This document shows positions 34,955 to 46,300 of a DNA stretch of 64,000 nt, in pieces. The notes below the pieces were generated by a model. The model was not told the origin of the DNA. It worked only from the letters and a program-made list of their open reading frames with translations, and did not search any database. Both the position numbers and the translations under genes were made by a program. The stretch is from [Eubacterium] cellulosolvens LD2006 (GTDB lineage Bacteria > Bacillota > Clostridia > Lachnospirales > Lachnospiraceae). The stretch's first letter is position 1. The number at the start of each line of letters is the position of its first letter. Location of the stretch: the NCBI RefSeq assembly GCF_000621585.1, contig NZ_JHXY01000010.1:1-64000 (forward strand), written 5' to 3'.

Positions 34955-35989
34955 TCAATACAGATAACGGGTGACATAGTTGCTTCCGTCACCGGTAAAC
35001 TTCCGAATGGCGGCGTTCGAATTGTTCGCTGCCAGTGTCGGATCCATGAGCGTCCAGTTCTTTCCGTCAAAGTAGATGGTGTTGTTGATCCAACCCTTGT
35101 CCTTGAGGTAGACGCTGATCCACGCATGGTAGACCTTGCCGACGTATCCGACCTCGAGACGGGTTGGAATATTCTGGGAGCGAAGCATTGCTGTCATGAG
35201 GGCTGCGTAGTCAAAGCAGATGCCTTTTCCCGACCGGAGTGTGGCGTCCGCGTCCGGGATGTAGTTGGGCTGAATGGAGGCGGCCTGCGCGTCATCATAT
35301 TTCACGTGGCTGATGATGTAATTGTACACGTTATTTATATAGGAAAGATCTGAGTCGGATTTTGCGGATAACTTTCGTCCGAGCACTACCGCGTTCGAAG
35401 AATCGGTATATTGAATATACTGATTCGGGTAGAGGAACGGACCGTATTCGTTCTTCAAGGTGACGTTAAAGCCTTCCGAGAGACCGACTGCGTAATTGTT
35501 TCCGGAAATCTGTTCCAGAACACTTACTTCGTACCGGCCGTTTCCGCGTGAGAGGGGAAAGGCTGTGTATTCGTGAGATTTGAGCGGAAAAGGATAGGTG
35601 ACGCCATCCGGACCGGTAATCTGGATCTGGGTTGTCGCGTCGTGTGAATCCCGGATCATAATATAGCCGTCCGCGCAGTTGGAATAATCAAGGACAATGC
35701 TGCCGTCGCTGTTGGTCGCGGTCGCTGTTCCGGGAGCTTGCGGCTGCATAATCGATTCAATGGTTTTTCTTTTTGCGAGACCGGACGCAGATACGGTGAG
35801 CGTATTGTGTCCGGGGAATTCATCGCCCGGGAATAGGGAACAAGCGGCCTGGTGCGGAACAAAAAGAGAAAGCAGAAGGAAAAACAAAATCGTACGTACA
35901 GGTACGTGCGGGTTTGAACGACTGCTTTCTTGGTGTAAAATTGGCTGTTTAGACCGTTTGTGTATGCGATTGTTACGGTTTACTGTCAT
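34955..35989 (-). CDS. Secreted transglutaminase-like protein
   Basis: This 344-residue protein has an N-terminal signal or anchor segment (TILFFLLLSLFVPH), followed by a beta-rich region and a C-terminal transglutaminase-like domain. The catalytic triad is visible as Cys in GKGICFDYAALM, His in VYHAWISVY and Asp in LMDPT. The start at 35989 follows GGAGGCAA; an upstream ATG at 36076 has no site. It could process or crosslink cell-surface proteins, and the giant surface protein and pilus genes beside it are plausible partners. Confidence 0.85.
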   Translation of the reverse strand: MTVNRNNRIHKRSKQPILHQESSRSNPHVPVRTILFFLLLSLFVPHQAACSLFPGDEFPGHNTLTVSASGLAKRKTIESIMQPQAPGTATATNSDGSIVLDYSNCADGYIMIRDSHDATTQIQITGPDGVTYPFPLKSHEYTAFPLSRGNGRYEVSVLEQISGNNYAVGLSEGFNVTLKNEYGPFLYPNQYIQYTDSSNAVVLGRKLSAKSDSDLSYINNVYNYIISHVKYDDAQAASIQPNYIPDADATLRSGKGICFDYAALMTAMLRSQNIPTRLEVGYVGKVYHAWISVYLKDKGWINNTIYFDGKNWTLMDPTLAANNSNAAIRKFTGDGSNYVTRYLY

Positions 35990-37333
35990 GAAATTGCCTC
36001 CGTGTTGACTTGTCTGCCGCATTTGGGAGAAGAAGAGAAGCTGTATCGGTGCGATCCCTGCAACAAACAACGTCAATAGCTCAGCGGCTTGTATTACTCA
36101 ATACTATATCATTATCCGTCTGGTATGACTAATAAAAAAAGTCTGAAATAAGGCGGTGAAAGCGTGTCGCAGAGGAAAATCTGGATAAATAAAACAGAAC
36201 AAAACATGTGGTATCACACGATTTTGGCAATCACTGTGATTACGAAAGCGATTTAGTAAACATAAAACACTTAAATGAAACATTTCTGACATGGAAATGG
36301 TGAAAGTTACCAAAATACGAATGGAAAAGTTTCTATCACAGAGATGGAAAAATGACACACATTACTGTCATAAATCAAAAAAGTATGATACAATACGGTT
36401 GTATATGTGAAATCTAACGATTATGTGACCAAATTTCGAAAACTGACCTTAGGGTCAGCACAAAAAAAGATATCAAAATGTTATAGTTGATAAAAGTTAT
36501 TCTCTTACAGGAATGGATTTGGAGAATGCAATAATTTGATAAAATTATCTGGAAAAAAGGTGATTTTATTTACATTATCAATTCTTTTCCGGCTTATTCT
36601 ATTAAAGTGCATCTCGCACTACACTTTAATAGAACGCCGGACAGATAGAAAGTACCTCAGCCTGCCTTGCTATCTGTAAGTAACATCGACAGATGCATGT
36701 TATGTATAACAATCGATAAAATAGGAATATGGCGGAAGATATACATAAGAGTATATGCGCGTCTGGTATTCATCGGTTTGTTTTTCCTCGCAGGCCCTTT
36801 TCAATAATAGGAAGCACTTTTAGATCTTATCTTGTATGACATCATATGAGAGTCAAAACAGCGTAACAGCAATTCATTCGGCAACTGAAAACCATGTTTC
36901 AGAAACTCATAGTTTTGTAACCAGGAAAGTCGGAAATACTTTTGAACTGTTGACGTTCTGTCCAAAGCGGTCGAGTCAGACCGCGACACTGATCCAAGCC
37001 TTAATCTTACATGAAAATCTGTATACAGGTACAGGAATACACGGACACGTATAGAGATACAGGATCTGCAGCGTTTGTTGTGCCGGAAGTTTCGAAAGAA
37101 GACATTTGGGGCGCAGGAAATGCGCGGATGATTATGGATGTCTGAATCAAGGAAGATACCTGCATACAGTGGAACGGGAACGAACGGGATTTTGTGGCAG
37201 AGAAAGGGATCGGAAGCACACACAAAAGGCTCTACGGATGACCCGGATTTTCCGGAGAGGAGAAAACTGTTTGTGTTTGTTCATAAGGGTAGCGTGTCAG
37301 GGACAAGATATCATTCAGGAAAGGAGAGACCAT
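35990..37333. other. Long gene-free region upstream of the giant surface protein
   Basis: About 1.3 kb lies between the divergent transglutaminase and giant adhesin genes. It is A+T-rich and holds a strong stem-loop at 36588-36641 (TCCGG...TTCTATTAAAGTG against CACTTTAATAGAA...CCGGA) and a smaller one AGATAG/CTATCT just after. Open frames here lack ribosome sites and family features. The region may hold several promoters, a long leader RNA or a small RNA. Confidence 0.5.
36588..36641. other. Strong stem-loop in the adhesin upstream region
   Basis: The outer TCCGG/CCGGA and inner TTCTATTAAAGTG/CACTTTAATAGAA arms pair with only a small internal bulge. There is no clear T-run afterwards. It may be a terminator read from the left or an RNA element. 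Confidence 0.5.
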
Positions 37334-40300
37334 ATGAAAAAGACGACACAGAAATTTATGGCGGTACTAGTGTCAATCCTGATGGTTCTAACAAGCGGAG
37401 CCGTTGATCTTCATCTGGATTCGCGAACTGCGAACAGAGGCGGTTATGTGACGGCAGAGGCTGCGGACGATGAATTCGTCGGGAACCAGGATGAGACAGC
37501 GGAGCCGGTTACAGAGCAGATACCGGAAGTGGAACCGCCGGCACAACAGGCGGTGGAAGAACCCGCTCCCGCAGAGCCGGAACCGGCTGTGCAGACTCCG
37601 GAGAACGACGAAGGTAAGAACGATCTTCCGGAGGAAATCGAAAAAGCGGGAACCGACGAGACGAAGGAGAATAGTACTGTTACAGAAGAGACATCCGAAC
37701 TTCCAAAGACAGAAAAGCCGGATAAAGTAGCGGATAAGGTTTCTTCCAAGGACGCACCAAAGAAAGAACAGAAGGAAGAGGAGCCGGAAGAAGAAAAGAT
37801 GCCGGCATTTTCCGATACAGCAACTACGGCAAGCGGGATTACCGTCAGTGTATCTGCTCCGGAAGGAGTCTTCCCGGAGGGAACAAGCCTTCGGGTTGCG
37901 GACGTATCCTCCGCGTACGCAGAAAATGCCTATGACGACATGCTTCCGGACAACCGTCAGGTTGCAGATGCAAGAGCAGTAGATATTACATTCTATGATA
38001 AAGATGGAAATGAAATTGAACCGCTCAACAGCTCAGTACACGTATCGATAAGTCTTCCGACAGCGATCGAGGGAGAGTCTTTCGCAGTTCTTCATCAGAC
38101 AGATGACGGAGCGATTGAGACGGTTTCGAATAATGCGAATGCGAATGGCGCCACCTTTCTGGCTGACTCATTTTCGGTATATGTAATTTCAGGAATTGTT
38201 AGTACAGATCCAATAATTTCTGAAACACCGAAGAAGCGGGTGACTTTCAATTTTTATGATGGTGTGAATCAGAATCCTATTGATACTCAGATTATAAAAG
38301 ATGCTGAGAATCCGAATGAGAGTGATTATCTCCTGGAGCCTGAGCTCCCGAAACGAGATGGATACGAGTTTATCGGCTGGTCGACGAATCCGGATGCTCA
38401 GATTGCAGATTTCCAGTTTGGTCAGCAGTCTTTTGATGGATATACTAATGATCAGGTTGTCGATGTTTATGCGATTTACAAAGCAGGGCCTGTATATCAT
38501 GTCACCTTTATGGATGGAAAAGGTGGAACGGCATGGGTGCAGGATGTGAAAGCGGATGAAGAGATTGATTTTGCAACCGCAGAAGTTCAGGTCAAGTTGT
38601 ATTGGGATTCCGAGTATTCTGTTTACAAGTGGTATACAGACGCCGCATTCACGCAGGAGGCGAATTTTACTACAACAGATAAGGATGTTACGCTATATCC
38701 GGATGTGCGTCAGGGGCATTACATCACGTTTGAAACAGAAGAAGGGGCAAGCTATGTGAAGCCGCAATTTGTAGCGGCAGGTAAAACGCCAAATCGCCCG
38801 ACGGATCCTGAAAGAACGGGATATGATTTCAAAGGATGGTATGAGACGGATCCGTCTGAATTGTATGGATTTAATCAAGTGCTGAATCAGAATATTACGC
38901 TCAAAGCCAAATGGAAAGCAGCTTTGACGGATTACACTATCATTTACTGGAAACAGGCGAAAGATAAGAGCGCGGATGGTAGCTATGAGTATGACTATGC
39001 AAAATCTGTGACTGTGAAGGAAATGGTGAATTCTGAGACTGAGATTTCTCCTAATGATGTACCTTCCTTGCCCGAAGAAGATCGGATCGGATTTCATCTT
39101 AATCAAGACGAGGATAAGAACAAACCCATTAAGATCAAAGGAGATAAAACTTCGATCGTCAATGTGTACTATGACAGAGATCAGATCACGTTTATTTATT
39201 ATACATATCGGACTTGTTATTTAGACAATAATAATAGACTGGTTAAGAGCGGCTTGTTGTCAACAGTGACTCAAACAGGACTCTACGGACAGACTTTAGC
39301 TCAGAATGGTTATACCTGGCCGGCAGTGGGAGAAAGACAACGATGGTACACTGAAAAAGATAAAAAATACCTGACGTTCATGGACAGTTTCATACTGGAT
39401 ACATATTCGGATAAGAAAACGCTTGAATTGTATAAAGTAACGGATAATCATTTTACATATACATTTAAGCATTACAAGCAGAATATCGGTGGTTCCTGGC
39501 CGACAGAGCCAACAAATATAGTATATGGTTGGGGATCAAGCTTTGTTTTTACAAATAAGTATCAGGGATTTAAAGTAGATGAGTATCTATATGACCAAAA
39601 CAGTTGGAGCAAAATTGATAAGCCGGGAACGGATTCGGTGTACTTACACACTGATCATCCGATTCTTGAAATCCGTCATGCACGGCAGTCGTATCAATTG
39701 GAGTTCTATAACCATAATGGTACATGGCTTGAAAAAACGGTAGAGTATGAGAAATCACTGAAAGACTATGAAGAAAAAAATCCTCCGCGTCCGGCCGGAA
39801 TGGATTCGAAATTTAAATTCATAGGCTGGTACAAAGATAAAGAATGTACCGTACCGTTTGATTTTGCAAAGGAGACTATGCCGGTAGATGGTAGAATTGT
39901 CTATGCGAAGTGGTCGGCAGATCCTGTTGATTTGAAAGTACATATTAAGAAAGACGGCAGTGATATACCGATTCAGAAAACGATCGAATACGGCACATGT
40001 ATAGATGAAAGTACGTTGCCACCACACAAGAACGAAGAAGATATACAGCCCGGAGAGCCAACGGATGGAATTGTTGTTGTTCCGAAAGGTTGTACATGGT
40101 GCGGATGGGCGACAAAGCAAAACGGAAGTTATGTAGTTTTTAACTTCAACCAGAAGGTTTATGAAGACGTCGAGCTCTATCCGTTCTACGTCAGCGATAA
40201 ACGCTACCATATCAGCTATAAAGATGCAGATGGAACGGTCTTCACTGACAGCAATTCGTATTGTGAAAATATGGACGTTACAGTTATGCATCCGTCAGAT

Positions 40301-43300
40301 TTTACCGGTTTTAAAGCGCCGAACGATACGAATCAGAATGAAATGGTATTCCTGGGATGGAGTACCACCGAGAATGGAGCGGCGACGTATTATCCGAACG
40401 GAAAGATTCATATTTTTGAGCAGGATATTACGCTGTATTCCGTCTGGGGGAAAAAACAGACAACAACGACGTTGACTTATCACTCCAATTATCCGGCGGA
40501 TGAGAATAAAACTGATACTGATGTACAGCATGGCGCAAAGATCGAAAACAATCACACGGTTTTCTTGAAATCTGAGAAGGATTGTGGATTTGACTGTACG
40601 AATTATTATTTCCTGGGATGGTCGAGAGCTCAAGACGGCAGTGCGGAGTTCAACGCGCATTCCTATGTCGGCGTCGACAACAATGGAAATATTGCGTCCA
40701 AAACGAATGACCTGTATGCGATCTGGGAGAAGAAGATAGCTGTGACGGTTACCATCACAGGCGAACAGTATTCGAAACCGTATGATGGCAAGGAGCATTC
40801 CGTAAGCTTTACAGTTACAGTGGAACCAAAGGACACCACATATGATACGAAATCTGTTAGTTATTATTATAACGGACAGTGGGTTCCATACGAGAGCGGA
40901 AAGACACCTTCGATCTCTGGCAAAGACGCAACATTGTCTACGATTGAAATGGGCCTGAACGCCTCCAACTTCAAGAATACGGATTCAAGATTTAAGGTTG
41001 ATTTCAAAGTAGATCGGGATGCGACAATTGATATCCAGAAAAAAAATATCACCGTGAAGACGGAGTCATGGTCGAAAGAATATGACGGAACGGCGATCGA
41101 ATACCCGCATGGAGAGCTGGTCGGAATCGTGCCGGGTGAGTCCAGCTATTTTAACGTGCAGGATGTAACAGCTAAGCTGATTAATGTCGGAACGAAGAAA
41201 AACGAATATGTGTTGTTATGGAATGAGGATGATCCTCAGTATTCTGCAAAAAAAGCAAACTACGAAGTACATGAAGATTTAGGTGATCTGGAAATTACGA
41301 AAAGAACGATCAAGATCAAAGCGACGATCGCTCCGAAGGAATATGACGGTAATGAGCTTAATGTAGAGAGTGTAAAGCCGGAGATTACCGGTTTGCAGAA
41401 TAATGAGAAAATTACGGTAAAACTCATTGGTCATGCTACGCATGTTTATGAGACGCAGCCTCCGAAGACTCCTGATGAGAAGGGGCTTAAAATCAAATAT
41501 CAGATTACATCATGGGATACGGCGAATGAGAATAATTATACCATCGATGACACCGATCTCGGATATCTGAAAATTATTCCAAAATCTGTCACTGTGAAAT
41601 CAAGAAGTCTTAAGAAAGAATACGACGGAACTGAGCTTACGAATGAGACGGAAGTTGGAAATGGCGTTGAAGAGACAGAAAAAGAGAAGATCGAAGGCTT
41701 TATAGGATCCGAAGGTATTGATATCACAGGAACCGCTGGTCAGACCAAGGCGGGTTCATGCGCGAATGAGTTCACATATAAGGCTAAAGTGGATACCGAT
41801 CTGAGGGACTATAAACTTCCGGATAATTTGGGAAAAGACGGTAGTGGAACAGTTGGTACTCTTTTGGTTGTCAAGAATACTACGGAGATTACGGTAAAAG
41901 CAGCTACTGACAGTAAAACATATGATGGCACCGTGCTTGTTCGTCCTACAGCCGAAAACGATGAAGAGATTCAGAATATTCTTCGGCCGTATGGATTTAA
42001 GTGTGAGTATGAAATCGAAGGATCGGTCACACACGTAGATGACAACAAGCAGCAAGCGAAGAACAATATCGTCAAGTGGGTCAAGATTACAAAAGCAGGG
42101 GAAAATGTAACGGATCAGTTCGCCAATATCAAAGAACCTGAGAACGGAACGCTTACTATTGACCCGGCACCGCTTACGGTTATCACTTTGGGTGACACAT
42201 GGGTGTATGACGGCCAGGTACACAAAAAAGACAATGTCGAAGCCGGAGACGGAAAAGTTGAAGGACTTAAAAACGGAGAAATCGTAAAGCTTGAACTTCG
42301 TGAGTCTGTCAAGACAGTGAAGGAAAGCGGCAGTGATGGTAAAGATAATACACCGACACTGGTTTGGAATGACCCTTCGACAACCGCTGTGGAGTCTGAT
42401 TATGAGATGGATCCGAGCCGGAATACGATTGGAAAGCTGAAGATCACCAAACAACCCGTCACGATCAAATCAAGAAGTCTTACAAAAGAGTACGATGGAT
42501 TTTGGCTCAAGGGAGATACAGAAGCCAAGCCAAATGAAAATGGTGTTATGGAGATGAGGCCTACGACAGCGGAAGGATTTGTCGACGGTGAAGGCTTTGA
42601 AAATGATGTCGTAAATATTGTATACACAGGACAGGGGCTGAAGATGCCGGGTAAAGTAAACAACGAGTTTGAGTATGACGAAGAGGCTCGCAAGAAATGG
42701 AGCCTGAAACCCGGTACAGATCTGAATAATTATAGTTTCAATCCTGACCCTGGATATCTGGAAGTGAAGCCTAAAACGGATCCATATGTAATCAAAGTTT
42801 TGCCGAAAGGGTATACGGTTACATATAACGGTAAACCGCAAACAGCGGAAGGACTGACTGTAAATGGTGATCCGTACAGAATTGGTGAGCAGTTCATACT
42901 TGCTGACAATGGACAGAAATATGAACTCGTAGGTTACAGTGCATCGAGAACAGAGACGGATGCGAATGAGGATGGCTATCCTGTAACTGTTACCGCAAAG
43001 GATGGAAAGGTTCTTGATGCAGAAGGGGACGATGTATCGGATCAGTTCTATGTTGATTCGACAGGGACAGATAAACTGATAATTAATAGGGCTCCGCTCG
43101 AAATTACAACAGAGGGAGGCGAGAAGACTTACGACGGCAATCCGCTGAAGAATCCTAAATATACACTAAAGGGAATCCAAAACAATGAGACATACGACTT
43201 TATTACAAAGGGTGAGCAGACTCATGCCGGATCCAGTTCCAATACTTACGAAATAACGTGGAATGAAGATGATCCTTCGAAGACTGCAAAGAAGTCGAAT

Positions 43301-46300
43301 TATGTCATTAAGCCGGAGAATGAGAAACTCGGAACGCTAACCGTGAAAAAAGCGCAGCTTACCGTCAATACGAAGTCATACGCATGGACTTATGACGGGC
43401 AGAAGCACAATGCAAGTGAGCTCAACGGTAAAGTTGATTCTGACGGAAAGCCTTACGGAGAAATCACAGGATTTGTAGAGAATGAGAGCGCCCCGTTAAA
43501 ACTCTTGGGTCCGGATGTGAAGTCTGTAAAGAATGTTTCGGACGGTGAGAAAAACAATGATGAATATGAGATCCTCTGGAATAATTCAACGACTAATGTA
43601 TCAAAGGATGACTATGATGTGCAGGCTGGAAAAATTGGAACAATCAAAATCACTCCTGCAAATGTCAGCATAAAATCCAGAAGTCTTGAAAAAGAGTTTG
43701 ACGGAGAACCACTTACAAACGATTCAACAGGATCAGGCGTCAAAGAGACAGATCCGTTTGCGATGACGGGCTGGATCAACGGTGAAGGTATCGATAAGAA
43801 GAAACTTCATTACACGGAGAGTGTGACGAGGGTTGACGATGCAAACAATCCTGCGAAAAACAAATTCGAGGATCGCTATGTACCTTTGAACGGTACAGAT
43901 CTGAAGAATTACGACATTAACCGGGAATTTGGAACACTTACAATTAAAAACCGGAGTGTGAAGTATAAACTCACAGTTCAGCCGGAAAACGTTGAATTTG
44001 AGTATGACGGCAAAGAACATCCGGCAGATGCTCAGGAGAAGGCGCAACTGAAACTGAAGCAGACAACGTTCACTCTTAATGGGAAGGAATACACAGTTGA
44101 AGGACTCACCGTAGCTGTGGCTGATACCGGATTCGCAAAAGATTGGAAAGAAGGTGGTTATACTCTTGAGGTTACCGGAACGACGGTAGTGAAAGACGCA
44201 AGCGGTCACCCGGTTACTGATCAGTTTGAAGTTGAAAGGCTGAAGGGTACACTGACGATTAACAAACGGCCGATCACGCTTCGCAGTAAAAGCGCTGAAA
44301 AAGAATATGATGGCACGGCTTTGACGGAGCCGGATGTTACAGTTACAGGAAACTGGGCAGACGGAGAGAATCCTCTGTATGAGGCCAACGGAACGATTAC
44401 TGAAGTTGGAACTGCGAAGAACACGATTGTGTATAGGGCTACAAGAAGAGCTGTCTATAACGAGAATAACTATAACATTACACGTTATGAAGGTACGTTG
44501 GAGATTAAACCGAATACAAAAGCAATCACAGTAACGGCAGCCAGCGACAGCAAGATGTATGATGGCAAGGCACTTACGAAAGATGAATTGGTTGTAACCG
44601 GAGTGCCGGAAGGATTTACGTGGAGTGGTAATGCAGAAGGTAGTGTCACGAACGTCGAGGATAAGCCTAACGACAACACCGTTGCAAGCTTTGAAATCCA
44701 AAAAGACGGTAAAAAAGTGACGGATCAGTTCTCCAATATCACAACGAAGAGCGGTATCCTTACAATCAGCAAACGCAAGGTGATTCTCACCAGTGAAACC
44801 GCAAGAAAACAATATGACGGAACTCCGCTCACTAAACCGAATGTAACTGTAGGAGGTGACGGATTTGTCGAAGGTGAGATTTCTGATCTCAAGGCAACCG
44901 GAAGCGTACTCACAACAGCGGATGGTGAAGTGACCAATGCGATTGCATGGACGAAGCTGCAGAATTACAAGGATTCCAACTATGACATAGTTTCGAATCC
45001 TGGAACGCTGAAGATCGAGCAGAATACATCGGAAATCGTTGTGACAGCAGACACAGGATCCAGACCTTATGATGGAACCGCATACACAAAACCAACGTTT
45101 ACAACAAATGGTCTTCCGGAAGGAATGACCGCGGAAGCACAGATCGACGGAAAAGTTACGAATGTAAGAGATGGCGCGGTTGAAAATGTTGTGGGCGACG
45201 TAACGATCAGGGATGCGAACGGCGCGGATGTTACGACAGAATTTGCAAAAATCCGCAAAGAAAACGGAAGAATCCATGTAACTGCGAGAAACGTAAAACT
45301 GATCAGTAAGAGTGCGAACAAGATGTATGACGGCACAGCACTCACTGAGCCTGACGTAACTGTAGAGGGTGATGGTTTCGTAGACGGTGAAGTAGATAAT
45401 CTCAGAGCAACCGGAACAATTACGGACATTGGAAACACAGCAAATCCGATCGAGTATACAAAGAAAGATTCGTTTGATGAAAACAACTACAATATTGAAC
45501 TCGAAGAAGGAATGCTCGTGGTTACAAGAACGAATGATGAGATTATACTCGTATCCGCATCGGCTACAAAGATGTACGACGGACTTCCGCTCACATCCGC
45601 AGGTGTCACAGCGACTCTGCCGGAGAAATTTGCGGGATTCAGAGTTGAAGCCAATGCAACCGGAACCGTAACCAATGTAAGACAGGGAGCTGTAAGAAAC
45701 GCGATCACAGGTATCAGAATTCTTGATCCGAACGGCAAGGATGTGACAGACAACTTTGAGCAGGATGCAATAACTCTTGCGGAAGGAAATCTGAGCATTA
45801 CGCCGAGAACAATTATTCTTACCAGTGGCAGCGCAACGAAGGGCTTTGACGGAACGCCTATTACAAACTATCAGATTTTTGTAACCGGTGATGGTTTTGT
45901 AGCCGGCGAGGGTCTGTTCTACAATGTGACAGGCGGACGGACAGTAGTCGGAACCGAGGATAATACTTTTGGATACACGGCACAGCCGGGAACAGATCTT
46001 ATGAACTACCTGATCACCGTGGCGCCAGGAACACTGACAATCACCGGAGGAACAATTGTTCCGGATAACCCGGTTCCGCCGGTCAACCCGGTTCCGCCGG
46101 TCAACCCGGTTCCGCCGGTCAACCCGGTTCCGCCGGTCAACCCGGTTAATCCGGTACCACAGCCGAACCCGACAACACCTGAGGTGGTTCCGCTTACGCC
46201 GGCAACACCTACTCCGACACCGGAAGTTGTACAGGCAGATGACATTGAGACACCTCTTGCAAACATCCCGGAGAAGTGTAACGCACTTCCGTTCCTTCTT

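Noticed and set aside
36836-37054. A possible 72-residue gene upstream of the adhesin
   Set aside because: No ribosome site, no recognisable features, and the region looks non-coding.
37106-37333. An N-terminal extension of the giant protein
   Set aside because: The signal peptide and a strong ribosome site place the start at 37334; the extension is basic and unlike a signal sequence.
36077-37333. A c-di-GMP riboswitch upstream of the adhesin
   Set aside because: Conserved GEMM bases such as GCACAGGGCAAACC and GACGCAAAGCC are not seen.
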